A stretch of DNA of 64,000 nt from PNAI01 sp035501735 (GTDB lineage: Bacteria > Pseudomonadota > Alphaproteobacteria > Rhizobiales > Xanthobacteraceae): NCBI GenBank assembly GCA_035501735.1, contig DATJVR010000025.1:1-64000 (forward strand), written 5' to 3'. The position numbers and the translations under genes are program-made. The notes beneath the pieces were generated by a model. The model was not told the origin of the DNA. It searched no databases and saw only the letters and a list, made by a program, of their open reading frames with translations. Of the stretch, positions 46,934-56,093 are shown piece by piece (the first letter of the stretch is position 1; every line of letters begins with the position of its first letter).

Positions 46934-47145
46934 GAGATTGCGTCACTCCCGCAGCCGGCCTGGCTCGTCTGGTAACCATTTTTAGAAGGCTTCTAGGGTC
47001 GTTGTCGAGTTACAAAAAGCCGCGAATACGACCATGTGATCTTTGGCTCCACGGCAAAGCACCGAAATCCGCTTTCATGAGCCGGTTGCCGCCGTTATGC
47101 CGGGACCGCATACTGGACTTGCTAGAACCGTAGAGGGGCGACTGA

Positions 47146-47856
47146 ATGCACAAGATCGCAATACCGCAATCCGTGATCGACCGAGTGATAACGCGGCACG
47201 GCCGCGAGCACGTCCATGACGATCTCGACCCGAAGAGGACCGCGCTGATCGTCGTCGACATGCAGAATGCCTTCATGCTGCCGGGCGTCGCGCATTCACT
47301 GTGTTCGATGGCGGAAAAGATTGTGCCCAACATCAACCGGCTCGCAACGACGGTGCGCGAGACCGGCGGAACGGTGGTTTGGATCAAGACCATCTATACC
47401 GATGAGACGCTGAAGACCTGGTCGACCCTCTACGGCATGCTCGGCCCGACACGCAGCGCAAAGCGCGCCGGCGCGCTCACCCCCCGCAGCAAGGGCCATG
47501 ATCTGTGGGCCGCGCTCGACGTGCGAAAAGACGATCTGATCGTCGAAAAGGACCGCTACAGCGCCTTCATCCAGGGCTCGTCCAAGCTTGCCGAAGAGCT
47601 ACGCAAGCGCAATCTCGATACACTCCTGATCACCGGCACCGTGACCAACGTATGCTGCGAATCGACCGCGCGCGACGCCATGATGCTCAATTTCAAGACC
47701 ATCATGGTGAGCGACGGCAACGCGGCCATGACCGACGAGGACCACAACGCTTCACTCATCAGCTTCTATCTGGTCTTCGGCGATGTGATGTCGACCGACC
47801 TTGCGATCGCTTGCCTCACGCGCAACGCGAGCAAAGGCCTGGCCGCCGCCGAATAG
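47146..47856 (+). CDS. Cysteine hydrolase of the isochorismatase family
   Basis: A 236-residue alpha/beta enzyme. The catalytic set is visible: Asp38 in VVDMQNAF, a Lys in VEKDRYSAF (about 126) and the nucleophile Cys170 in TGTVTNVCCEST. Isochorismatase-like cysteine hydrolases split amide or related C-N bonds (for example N-carbamoyl compounds, nicotinamide, ureidoacrylate). The GAGGGG upstream of the ATG serves as ribosome-binding site. It opens a four-gene plus-strand group with a phosphotriesterase-like hydrolase, an SDR and a binding protein. Confidence 0.9.
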   Translation: MHKIAIPQSVIDRVITRHGREHVHDDLDPKRTALIVVDMQNAFMLPGVAHSLCSMAEKIVPNINRLATTVRETGGTVVWIKTIYTDETLKTWSTLYGMLGPTRSAKRAGALTPRSKGHDLWAALDVRKDDLIVEKDRYSAFIQGSSKLAEELRKRNLDTLLITGTVTNVCCESTARDAMMLNFKTIMVSDGNAAMTDEDHNASLISFYLVFGDVMSTDLAIACLTRNASKGLAAAE

Positions 47857-47881
47857 GCCTGTTACGCACGAGGACATCGCC

Positions 47882-48793
47882 GTGATCAGGACGGTGACCG
47901 GAGATATCGCGGAAATATCCGGCCGCATCCTGGTCCATGAGCATTTGCAGATCGATCTCTCGGCCCAGAAAGGGCCGAACAACGTCATCGGCAAGACCGA
48001 AGAGGCCGACGTCATCGACGATTTGCGCAAGGCCAAGACCCATGGCCTCGCCGCCATCGTCGACTTGAGTGCGCCCCATTGGGGCCGCGATCCGATCGCC
48101 CTGCGACGCATCAGCGAGCAAGCCGGCGTCGCGGTCGTGTGTGCCGCCGGCTTCTACTGGGATCCGTTTCCCGAGTTCGTCATCAATGGTTCCGTCGAAG
48201 CGCTGCGCGACGCCATGATTGCCGAGGTCGAAAACGGCATCGGCCAGACCGGGATTCGCTGCGGCGTCATCAAGGTTGGCACCGCACGCGGCACGCCCGG
48301 AGAAATGGAGGCGCGCCTGTTCAAGGCCGCCGCCGGCGCGGCCAAGGCGACCGGCGCCGCCGTCATCACCCACACCTCGAGTCCGGACCAGGCGCCGTGG
48401 CATGTGGACGTGCTCACGCGCGCCGGCATGGATATGTCGCGTGTCGTCATCAGCCACATGGGCGCAGCTCGCAACGTCGAAGAGCTGGCGTCAATAGCGC
48501 GCTCCGGCGTCTACCTCGGCATCGACAAGGTAAGTTTCCCGAAAGGGCCGACCAACGTTCAGCTCGCCGATCTTGTGCGCGAGGCTTGCGCGCGCGGGCT
48601 CGAGCGCCAGCTCATTCTCTCCTCAGACGTGGCGCGTAGGACGTTCCTTCACCGTTATGGCGGCCGCAGCTACAGCACCGTATTTGCCGATTTCGTGCCG
48701 ATGCTGCGCGAACGCGGACTTTCGCAGGCCCTGATCGAGAGCATGCTGCGCGACAACCCGGCACGGCTGCTGCATCTCGCCGCTGTAAATTAG
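47882..48793 (+). CDS. Phosphotriesterase-family metal-dependent hydrolase
   Basis: About 303 residues of an amidohydrolase-type TIM barrel with a probable binuclear metal site: HEH near the N-terminus (ILVHEHL), a Lys that may bridge the metals (GVIKVGTARG), His residues in ITHTS and ISHMG, and the late Asp in LSSDVAR. Relatives include lactonases, parathion hydrolases and uncharacterised amidases. I chose the GTG at 47882, with GAGG 8 bases upstream and 25 bases after the previous stop; an open frame extends into the preceding gene. It probably acts with the cysteine hydrolase on one nitrogen-containing compound or lactone. Confidence 0.88.
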   Translation: MIRTVTGDIAEISGRILVHEHLQIDLSAQKGPNNVIGKTEEADVIDDLRKAKTHGLAAIVDLSAPHWGRDPIALRRISEQAGVAVVCAAGFYWDPFPEFVINGSVEALRDAMIAEVENGIGQTGIRCGVIKVGTARGTPGEMEARLFKAAAGAAKATGAAVITHTSSPDQAPWHVDVLTRAGMDMSRVVISHMGAARNVEELASIARSGVYLGIDKVSFPKGPTNVQLADLVREACARGLERQLILSSDVARRTFLHRYGGRSYSTVFADFVPMLRERGLSQALIESMLRDNPARLLHLAAVN

Positions 48794-48850
48794 GGATTGC
48801 AGTCGCAAAATCCATGCGCTTTGCTGATCATTGAAATCGGGGTTCAACCA

Positions 48851-49618
48851 ATGACGCTTCGTTTGGCTGGCCGTGTTGCCATCGTCACCGGCGGCGGCCA
48901 CGGCATCGGCAAGGCCTACGCCCATCGGTTTGCCGAGGAGGGCGCCAAGGTGGTGATCGCCGAACTTGACGGCGCCGCCGCAACCGCAGTCGAGCAGGAG
49001 CTCCGCCGGCGCAATCTCGAGGCGCTTGGACTACGCACCGACGTTGCGGACGAGGCAAGCGTCGCCGACATGGCGCAACGTACGCTCGCGGCGTTTGGCC
49101 GCATCGATATCCTGATCAACAATGCGGCGGTGTTCGCCACCGTGCCGATGTCGCGGCTGCCCTTTGACCAGATCACGCCGGCGGAGTGGGACAAGCTGAT
49201 GACGGTGAACCTCAAGGGCACCTGGCTCGCCTGCCGCGCGGTGACGCCGCAAATGCGCGCGCAGCGCTACGGCAAGATCATCAACATCAGCTCGGGCACG
49301 GCGCTGAAAGGTTCCTCCACTCGCATCCACTACGTGACCTCGAAGGCGGGCGTGATCGGCTTTACCAAGACGCTCGCCAAAGAACTCGGCGAGTACAACA
49401 TCTGCGTCAATTGCATTGCGCCCGGCAATACGCTCTCGCAGGAGAACCCTGACGAGGCGCTGATGAAAAGCCGCTCCTCGGCGAGCAGCGAACGCGCACT
49501 CAAGCGCATGCAGAAGCCCGAGGACTTGACCGGCGCCGCGCTGTTCTTCGCATCGAGCGACAGCGACTTCATCACCGGACAGACGCTCGTGGTCGACGGC
49601 GGCGCGCATATGCACTGA
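48851..49618 (+). CDS. Short-chain dehydrogenase/reductase
   Basis: A 255-residue classical SDR: cofactor motif TGGGHGIG, NNAAV, and the catalytic Ser (INISSG) with Tyr-x-x-x-Lys in YVTSK. A C-terminal VDGGAHMH ends the protein in the usual way. The ATG at 48851 gives the standard start position for the family; an upstream open extension to 48797 lacks similarity. It likely oxidises an alcohol or reduces a ketone in the pathway served by the two preceding hydrolases. Confidence 0.92.
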   Translation: MTLRLAGRVAIVTGGGHGIGKAYAHRFAEEGAKVVIAELDGAAATAVEQELRRRNLEALGLRTDVADEASVADMAQRTLAAFGRIDILINNAAVFATVPMSRLPFDQITPAEWDKLMTVNLKGTWLACRAVTPQMRAQRYGKIINISSGTALKGSSTRIHYVTSKAGVIGFTKTLAKELGEYNICVNCIAPGNTLSQENPDEALMKSRSSASSERALKRMQKPEDLTGAALFFASSDSDFITGQTLVVDGGAHMH

Positions 49619-49635
49619 GGCGTTCGGAGGGCGAG

Positions 49636-50697
49636 ATGAATAATCCTGCGGCCATTCGATTTCTGATTTCGCGCCTCGTCCTCGGCCTGGCGGCCGCGCT
49701 GGCGCTCTCGGCCGCTCCCACGATGGCGCAAAGCATTGCCGACATCGCCGCCTACAATGGCTCCGATCGCACGGCGCGGCTGATCGAAGGTGCCAAGCGC
49801 GAAGGCACGCTCACCTTCTATTCCAACGCGCCGCCGGAGGATAACGTCGCCCTCGTGGGTGCCTTCGAGAAATCCTACGGCATCAAAGTGCGGCTGTATC
49901 GCGCGAGCTCCGAGGACATCCGCAACCGTGTGCTCGCCGAAGCGCGTGCCAAACGCTACGACGTGGATTTCATCCTCAACAACGGCCCGGCACTCGAGGC
50001 CACCGCGCGCGAACACCTCCTGCAAGCTGTGCCGTCGCCGTATCTCGCCGATCTCATCCCCCAGGCCCTGCCGTCGCACCGCGAATGGGTCGGCTTCTGT
50101 CTCAACGTGCTGGTGGCGGCCTACAACACCAAACTGGTCAAATCGGCTGATTTGCCGAAATCCTATCAGAGCCTGATCGATCCAAAATGGAAGGGAAAAC
50201 TCGGCATCGAGTCCGACGATTCGGACTGGTTCGCCGGCCTGATGCAGGCGTTGGGCGAGGACAAGGGCATCAAGCTGTTTCGCGACATTGCCTCGACCAA
50301 CGGCTTCTCTGTGCGCAAGGGCCACACGTTGCTCACGAATCTCGTTTCCGCCGGCGAAGTACCGCTCGCGCTGACGGTATTCAGCTACACCGCCGAGCAG
50401 CTCAAGAAGAAAGGCGCACCACTCGATTGGTTTGTCATTCCGCCGCTGGTCTCCATGCCCAATTCCATCGCCGCGGCAAAAATGGCGCCGCACCCGTACG
50501 CCACCGTGCTGTTCTACGATTTCATGCTCTCGGATGCGCAGAAACTCCTGGCCGAGCGCGACTACGTTGTAACCAACAGCAAGTTTCCATCCGCGCTCGA
50601 CCGCAAGACGCTCACCGTGATCGACTCAGGTCAGGTCCTGCAAGACGGCGACAAATGGCAGCGGCTTTATACCGACGTTATTTCCGCGCGCAATTAA
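49636..50697 (+). CDS. Extracellular solute-binding protein (iron(III)/polyamine-type ABC family)
   Basis: A 353-residue secreted binding protein: signal peptide with LGLAAALALSAAPTMAQS, then EGTLTFYSNAPPEDNVALVGAFEKSYGI, LIDPKWKGKLGIE and ANSIAAAKMAPHPYAT-like segments typical of the SBP family of Fe3+ and other substrates. GGAGGG precedes the ATG, 18 bases after the SDR gene. No permease or ATPase genes are adjacent. In this setting the ligand is more likely an organic compound than iron. Confidence 0.87.
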   Translation: MNNPAAIRFLISRLVLGLAAALALSAAPTMAQSIADIAAYNGSDRTARLIEGAKREGTLTFYSNAPPEDNVALVGAFEKSYGIKVRLYRASSEDIRNRVLAEARAKRYDVDFILNNGPALEATAREHLLQAVPSPYLADLIPQALPSHREWVGFCLNVLVAAYNTKLVKSADLPKSYQSLIDPKWKGKLGIESDDSDWFAGLMQALGEDKGIKLFRDIASTNGFSVRKGHTLLTNLVSAGEVPLALTVFSYTAEQLKKKGAPLDWFVIPPLVSMPNSIAAAKMAPHPYATVLFYDFMLSDAQKLLAERDYVVTNSKFPSALDRKTLTVIDSGQVLQDGDKWQRLYTDVISARN

Positions 50698-50921
50698 CTC
50701 ACCAAGTACGACCCAGCGTCAACAGAAGGCGATCGAGCGGTGGCTCGATGGCTGCTTGGCGCGCGGCAAAATTAATTGTCGAAAATCTCGAAGTCTGGCG
50801 ACACGCAGGCGTAGCTGAGCATGATTTCGCACCCATAAACTTGTCGGTAAAAATATTGCGAACGCGATGGAACTTCTTCGGCCAGTTGAAACTTTTAGAT
50901 AGGAGAAACCACACCCAAGGG

Positions 50922-50940
50922 GGAACGCCGTGCGCGTTCC
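50922..50940. repeat. 7-bp inverted repeat just upstream of the second penicillin-binding protein gene
   Basis: GGAACGC, loop CGTGC, GCGTTCC lies 21 bases before the ATG of the penicillin-binding protein gene. It could form a hairpin in the mRNA leader near the start codon, where no Shine-Dalgarno sequence is visible, or be a regulator dyad. The rest of the 264-bp intergenic region upstream holds nothing I can name. Confidence 0.3.
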
Positions 50941-50961
50941 GCCTCATCGCCTCTGCCGACA

Positions 50962-53790
50962 ATGGACGTCACCTTCGTCAAGATATTCGCGACCGCTCTG
51001 GCCTTGAGCCAAGTCGCGACTCGTCCGGAGAATGTGAAGACCCACTTCGACCCGGCGGTCGATCAGGCCGAGGTCGTGCAGATATTGCGCGACGGCTGCG
51101 CCCATATGCGCAAGGCGTTCGACATCGAGAAGATCGACCTCGACGGCATGATCATCACCGCGATGAACGACAAACGGATGGCCGCCGGCGAAGTGAAGGC
51201 GTTCCGCGGCATCAAGTTCAACGATCTCTATATCGCCTATCGGCAATTCTGCAAGAACGAGCAGGTCGCTGATTCGATTGTCGATCCCGCCGAGGTGATT
51301 CGCTTCTACAACAAGGCTGTCGCCGAGTTGCCCGATCACACCAAGCTCAAGGGCATGCACCTGTCCGGCACGACCTTCGTGCTCGATGGCAAGGGCGACG
51401 ACTATGCGGAACTCTATGAGCCCGACAACCGTCGGGTCTTCATGCCGCTCAAGGATATTCCGGCTAACGTCCAAGCGGCCTTCATTGCCGCCGAGGACAA
51501 GCGCTTCTACCACCACAAGGGCATCGACGAACGCAGCGTGATTCGCGCCTTTGTCGGCATGCTTGCGCCCCAGCGCCGGCCACAAGGCGGTTCGACTATC
51601 ACGCAACAATTGGTGAAAAATCTGCTGGTCGGCGACGATGTCACCTACGAGCGTAAGATCCGCGAAATTATTGTCGCGTCGCGCGTCGAGCAGACACTCA
51701 GCAAAGAGGAAATCCTCGAGCTCTATCTCAACTCCATCTACCTCGGCCGCAGCGCCTGGGGCGTCGAAATGGCTTCACGCAGCTATTTCGGCAAATCGGT
51801 GAAAAACGTGTCGCTTGCGGAAGCGGCCATGCTTGCCGGTCTCGCCAAGGGCCCGAACGCCTATGCTCCTGATAAGCATCCCCAGCGCGCCCGCGACCGT
51901 CTTGCTTACGTGCTCAACCGCATGCAGGAGGATGGTGCGATCACCGAGGCGCAAATGAGGACCGCGCTCGGCAGTGCACTGACCGTCATCGCCAATGATC
52001 GTCCGCGCCGCGACAATGGCTATTACTATGTGGAGCAGGTCGCCCGCGAGGCAAAAACACTCGCTGGAATCGACAACCTCACGGCTTCTTCTTACATCGT
52101 GCGCTCCACCATCAGGCCTGATTTGCAACGCGCCGTAGAAATCGCGCTGCAGAATGGATTGGCGCGTTACGAACAAAGCGTTGGACGAGCTAAGTTTCAG
52201 GGTGCAGAGACGAATTTGGCGGATGCAGTTCGTCGTTTCGCCACCTTGCCGGATCAGTCGAAGCCGGCCTGGCAACAGGCGCTCGAGAACGCCCGGCTTC
52301 CGCTTTACGACGTGCATTGGACGACCGCAATCGTAGTCGATGCGGGCTATGGCAAGGGCAGCACTGGCTCAATGCGTGTCGGTCTGCTCGATGGCACGAT
52401 CGTGCCATTGTCGGGCAGCCTCGACCGGCAAAGGCTCAAGCTCTATGACGTTGTCTACGTGAACGTGACCGATGGCAACGACGGTGCGACGCGCGCCGAA
52501 TTGCGCTCGCGGCCAACGGTCCAGGGCGCCGCCGTCGTAATCGAAAACGCAACGGGCCGTGTCCTGGCGATGGCCGGCGGCTTCTCATTTCCGCTGAGCC
52601 AACTCAACCGCGTAACGCAGACTCGTCGTCAGCCCGGCTCAGCCTTGAAACCGCTGACCTATCTGGCCGCCCTTAATACCGGACTGCAGCCTAATACGCT
52701 GGTACGCGACGCTCCGATCACGCTTCCGCCAATCGAAAAGTCGATGCGAGGTGTCTCTCGCGCCTATTGGCGTCCGAGGAATTACGACCGCAGCTCATCC
52801 GGCATCATTACACTGCGTCGCGCATTGGAAAACTCCAAGAATCAAGTCACGGCGCGACTGCTCGAAGGCGGCATCGCCGAGAAACCGGAAGACAGTCTCG
52901 ACCGCATCTGCGCGCTTGCGATGGAAGCGCAAATTTATTCGGAATGCGTGCGCTACTATCCATTCGTGCTGGGCGCACAGCCGGTGCGGTTGCTCGATCT
53001 GGCCGCATTTTACGCGACCATTGCCAACGAGGGCGCACGCCCGACGCCCTATCTCATCGAGTCAATCGCGCAGGATGGGCGCGTGCTCTACCGCAACAAG
53101 ATCGAACCCCTGGTGCAGATGAAAGGCGCCGATCGGCCGGCGTTCTTTCAATTGAAGACGCTGCTGCAGGGCGTCGTGGCGCGCGGCACTGCGCGTTCCA
53201 TGTCCGAACTGGCGCCCTATATCGGTGGCAAGACCGGCACCAGTGACGAAGCGAACGACACGTGGTTCATGGGTTTCACCAATGACGTGACGATCGGCGT
53301 TTGGGTCGGCTACGACAATTCCGACGGCAAGCACAACACGCTCGGACCGGGCCAGACCGGTTCGCGCGTTGCCATTCCGATCTTCCGTCCGATCCTGGAG
53401 GCCACTTGGGATAGCTACGCGCCCAAGACCGTGCTTCGCGGCCCATCGCCTGAAGCTCAGCGTCAATTGATCGCAATGCCTCTCAACGGCCGCAGCGACG
53501 AGACCACGGGCGAAGGCAGCGGTGGCGGCTTCACCGAATATTTCCGTACCGACCAGAACGGCCACATCGTCGAGACAGAGCACCGCTTGGTGGCACGGGC
53601 CAGTTCCGATACCGAAGACGACAGTGACGACAGCATTTTCAGCCGATCTACGCCGCCACGCGACTCGTTTAATCCCTTTGCCTTCTTCGGACGAATTTTC
53701 GACTCCCCGCGCGTATCGCAGCCGTTCGATGGTCGCCCATCACAGCGCCAGCGCGCCGTCGATCCGGACTATTCGTGGCGCTTTCGTTGA
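50962..53790 (+). CDS. Class A penicillin-binding protein (transglycosylase-transpeptidase), copy 2
   Basis: A 942-residue paralogue of the protein at 22010-24892, similar along its whole length including the unusual first 150 residues (KIFATALALSQVATRP, RDGCAHMRKAFDIEKID, YRQFCKNEQ). The GT51 Glu is near 178 (AAEDKRFYHHKG), the transpeptidase Ser560 in GSALKP, SKN in ENSKNQV and GGKTGTSDE. It lacks the insert with repeated Pro and Lys found in copy 1 at about residues 455-475. There is no strong N-terminal TM anchor and no visible ribosome-binding site. A secreted protein gene follows 22 bases later. Confidence 0.92.
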   Translation: MDVTFVKIFATALALSQVATRPENVKTHFDPAVDQAEVVQILRDGCAHMRKAFDIEKIDLDGMIITAMNDKRMAAGEVKAFRGIKFNDLYIAYRQFCKNEQVADSIVDPAEVIRFYNKAVAELPDHTKLKGMHLSGTTFVLDGKGDDYAELYEPDNRRVFMPLKDIPANVQAAFIAAEDKRFYHHKGIDERSVIRAFVGMLAPQRRPQGGSTITQQLVKNLLVGDDVTYERKIREIIVASRVEQTLSKEEILELYLNSIYLGRSAWGVEMASRSYFGKSVKNVSLAEAAMLAGLAKGPNAYAPDKHPQRARDRLAYVLNRMQEDGAITEAQMRTALGSALTVIANDRPRRDNGYYYVEQVAREAKTLAGIDNLTASSYIVRSTIRPDLQRAVEIALQNGLARYEQSVGRAKFQGAETNLADAVRRFATLPDQSKPAWQQALENARLPLYDVHWTTAIVVDAGYGKGSTGSMRVGLLDGTIVPLSGSLDRQRLKLYDVVYVNVTDGNDGATRAELRSRPTVQGAAVVIENATGRVLAMAGGFSFPLSQLNRVTQTRRQPGSALKPLTYLAALNTGLQPNTLVRDAPITLPPIEKSMRGVSRAYWRPRNYDRSSSGIITLRRALENSKNQVTARLLEGGIAEKPEDSLDRICALAMEAQIYSECVRYYPFVLGAQPVRLLDLAAFYATIANEGARPTPYLIESIAQDGRVLYRNKIEPLVQMKGADRPAFFQLKTLLQGVVARGTARSMSELAPYIGGKTGTSDEANDTWFMGFTNDVTIGVWVGYDNSDGKHNTLGPGQTGSRVAIPIFRPILEATWDSYAPKTVLRGPSPEAQRQLIAMPLNGRSDETTGEGSGGGFTEYFRTDQNGHIVETEHRLVARASSDTEDDSDDSIFSRSTPPRDSFNPFAFFGRIFDSPRVSQPFDGRPSQRQRAVDPDYSWRFR

Positions 53791-53812
53791 GCCCGTGCAG
53801 AGGAGTGAACCG

Positions 53813-54847
53813 ATGATTCGATCAGTAACGCGCCCCTTCATTCCACTGGCAGTTTTCGCGGTAACCATTTCGCTCGCGCAGGCCAACGAGCTCAAGATCA
53901 ACGAGGTCTCGACTTTTGCGGGGTTGACGCCGGCTCAGCTCAAGCCGGACACCATAATGTTCACCGATCACCGCCAGGACGAACTGGTCGACCCCGCGAC
54001 CGGGCTGATCCGCTTTGAGGATTGGGCGAAGGCGCACCCGTTGCAGAAACAGTTGCTCAGCCTTTATCCGAGCTACACCGAGCCGACCGTCAGCGCTACG
54101 ATCGAGGGCGGTCCAAAGTCCTACGTGCAAAAAATCTCGATGTACGTGGCAGAGGCGCGTTTTATTCTGCCCAAGCAGCCCGATGACGTGAACCTCGTCA
54201 AATATGCCGCTATCCCGTTCCTGACCAAGATCGACTCGAAAATCACGCACCAGCCGATCACGGCGGCCGACGTGATTCCCGCGAAAGATCCGGAGCACGC
54301 CTACAACCAGCGCCCTGACCGAAAATGGTGCACCGCCGAACAGGCCATTTGCATCCAGTCGCGCTACCAGCTCGAGGGAAAGCTTCCCACCGGCATCTAC
54401 CTCGTCAACCAGCTGACCGAGGGCAAGAAGCACGCGGATTATCTCGACTTTCAGAGCGAGCTGCGCGTGGTTCCCCAAAATGAGATCGACCAGGACAAAC
54501 TGAAAAAGCTCACCGGAATTGATACGCCGGTCATCGGCGTGCTCGAGCAGAATATTTTCTACGTCAATCAGATCATGGAGTTTGGAAAGTTCATGGCCAT
54601 TGTGCAACCGCATCCAACCGACAAATCTCAGACCATCGCGACAGCCTATATGGCGCTCGGGATCAAGACCAAGGTCCTGGATCGCAGGAAGGAATTCGAA
54701 CGCGTTCCGGTGCTGCGCAATCTTGTCCCCGGCCAGCTGCTGATGGGGAACAGTTCCTTCAACACCGGCACCTCGCTTAGCGCCGGCCTTCCGAGCTACA
54801 CGCGTAACCAGATCCAGGCAATCGCCACCATCATGGCGCACGGCTAG
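53813..54847 (+). CDS. Secreted protein of unknown function
   Basis: A 344-residue protein with a signal peptide (IPLAVFAVTISLAQANE) and a mature part rich in charged residues, with a possible disulphide pair in WCTAEQAICIQSRYQ. No family is recognised by eye. GAGGAG lies upstream of the ATG. The 22-base gap from the penicillin-binding protein gene suggests co-transcription and hence a periplasmic or envelope role, but similarity searching would be needed for any function. Confidence 0.75.
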   Translation: MIRSVTRPFIPLAVFAVTISLAQANELKINEVSTFAGLTPAQLKPDTIMFTDHRQDELVDPATGLIRFEDWAKAHPLQKQLLSLYPSYTEPTVSATIEGGPKSYVQKISMYVAEARFILPKQPDDVNLVKYAAIPFLTKIDSKITHQPITAADVIPAKDPEHAYNQRPDRKWCTAEQAICIQSRYQLEGKLPTGIYLVNQLTEGKKHADYLDFQSELRVVPQNEIDQDKLKKLTGIDTPVIGVLEQNIFYVNQIMEFGKFMAIVQPHPTDKSQTIATAYMALGIKTKVLDRRKEFERVPVLRNLVPGQLLMGNSSFNTGTSLSAGLPSYTRNQIQAIATIMAHG

Positions 54848-55140
54848 GCCCCAACGAAGCCGGCAAGCGCGCGGGAAGCGCATACGCTTGCGGGCGCGTC
54901 AGCGGGTCTGTCTAATTGTGCAGTGCAATTCGTCTCGCATATGCGAAGGCGCGGCGTTGGAATTTTCTCCGTCTCACAACAATTTGTGAACCGTCCCATT
55001 ATCACCTGCTCGGATAATCACGTATTGTATTCATGCCGTCACACAGGCGGCGTATGTCCTGACGTGCCGATTAGAAAAGGACAGACCAGTAAGTGCGACG
55101 CCTCATAACAACGGTAAACGCGAAGGCAGGAGGTCACGTC

Positions 55141-55353
55141 ATGCCGCTGGAAGCGAAGACCACGCAGACAAGAAAAAATTTAAATCAGTGTCCGCAATGC
55201 GGTGACGCGCTGCTCGCGCCAGTATGGTCCGAGCATGTCAAAGAACGCTGTATCCGCCACCTATGGAATTGCGATGCTTGCGGCTATGCCTACGAGTCGA
55301 TGGTTTATCTCGCGCCGCAACCCTTTGAGCAGCAGATCGACGATGCTGCATGA
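55141..55353 (+). CDS. Small zinc-ribbon protein
   Basis: A 70-residue protein with two CxxC knuckles, CPQCGDAL and CDACGYAY, spaced by ~30 residues, expected to bind one zinc ion. AGGAGG is well placed before the ATG at 55141; an in-frame ATG at 55093 is less likely. The function of this zinc-ribbon type is unknown. A strong hairpin follows its stop codon. The 293 bases before it contain no gene I can support. Confidence 0.75.
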   Translation: MPLEAKTTQTRKNLNQCPQCGDALLAPVWSEHVKERCIRHLWNCDACGYAYESMVYLAPQPFEQQIDDAA

Positions 55354-55355
55354 CG

Positions 55356-55380
55356 ATGGGGGCCGCCGAGCGGCCCCCAT
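55356..55380. terminator. Bidirectional hairpin terminator
   Basis: A perfect 11-bp stem (ATGGGGGCCGC / GCGGCCCCCAT) with a 3-base loop begins 3 bases after the zinc-ribbon stop and lies between convergent genes. The following TCGTATTCTT is only moderately U-rich, so termination strength is uncertain, but the position fits both the plus-strand zinc-ribbon gene and the minus-strand barrel gene. Confidence 0.65.
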
Positions 55381-55439
55381 GAAGTCGTATTCTTGATCGT
55401 TTCCAGTCGAGCCAGCGTGCTGGCGCAGACATAATTCCA

Positions 55440-56093
55440 TTAGAACCGATAGTTCAGGCCTGCACGCACGACGTGGCTGTCGAAGCGCGCATCAGAGCCC
55501 GCCACCGATCCGCCTCGGCCGAGGTCGACGTACAGATACTCGATCTTGGCGGTCACATGCGGCGCTACCGCTGCCTCGATGCCGCCGCCGATCGTCCATC
55601 CGGCCTTGGTGGTATTGGTGCTGCCTACGCCCGCGATGGACGTGCGGATATCGCCAACCGCGAGGCCGCCGCTGACAAACGGCATCACCCGATCCATGGC
55701 GTAGCCCAGTCGTCCGCGCACCGTGCTGAGCCAGCTGTTGTGCGTTTCGCAACTCGTCACGCCACACGGCGTGCTGCCGCGGATGTTGCTCCAGTCGAGA
55801 TCGCCTTCAAGGCCGAACACGGCGGGACCGCTCTGCCAGTTGTAGCCGAGCGTGCCGCCGACGAGTCCGCCGCTCATGTTAAAGGAGCCGCTGGAGATCG
55901 CCGAGAAATCGGATCGGCCCCAACCGCCGCCGCCGTTGATGCCGATGTAGGCTCCGGTCCAATTGTACGGAAGGTAGCGAGGCTCTTGTCTTGCCGGCAT
56001 CCGTGCTCTCGGCGCTATGTCGGCGGCATAAGCCGACCCGATGCCGAGGACAACTGTCAGAATACCCGTGCTGGCTAGTACGATCTTCCGCAT
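55440..56093 (-). CDS. Outer-membrane beta-barrel protein (Omp25/31, OmpA-like porin family)
   Basis: A 217-residue protein with a signal peptide ending at GSAYAAD, then YNWTGAYIGINGGGGWGRSDF, alternating amphipathic strands, EYLYVDLGRGG and a C-terminal aromatic strand (AGLNYRF) as required by the barrel assembly machinery. This is the eight-stranded barrel family abundant in Brucella, Bradyrhizobium and relatives. A single Cys pair (CGVTSC) lies in a loop. I chose the ATG at 56093 with GGAGG 7 bases upstream. Confidence 0.9.
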   Translation of the reverse strand: MRKIVLASTGILTVVLGIGSAYAADIAPRARMPARQEPRYLPYNWTGAYIGINGGGGWGRSDFSAISSGSFNMSGGLVGGTLGYNWQSGPAVFGLEGDLDWSNIRGSTPCGVTSCETHNSWLSTVRGRLGYAMDRVMPFVSGGLAVGDIRTSIAGVGSTNTTKAGWTIGGGIEAAVAPHVTAKIEYLYVDLGRGGSVAGSDARFDSHVVRAGLNYRF

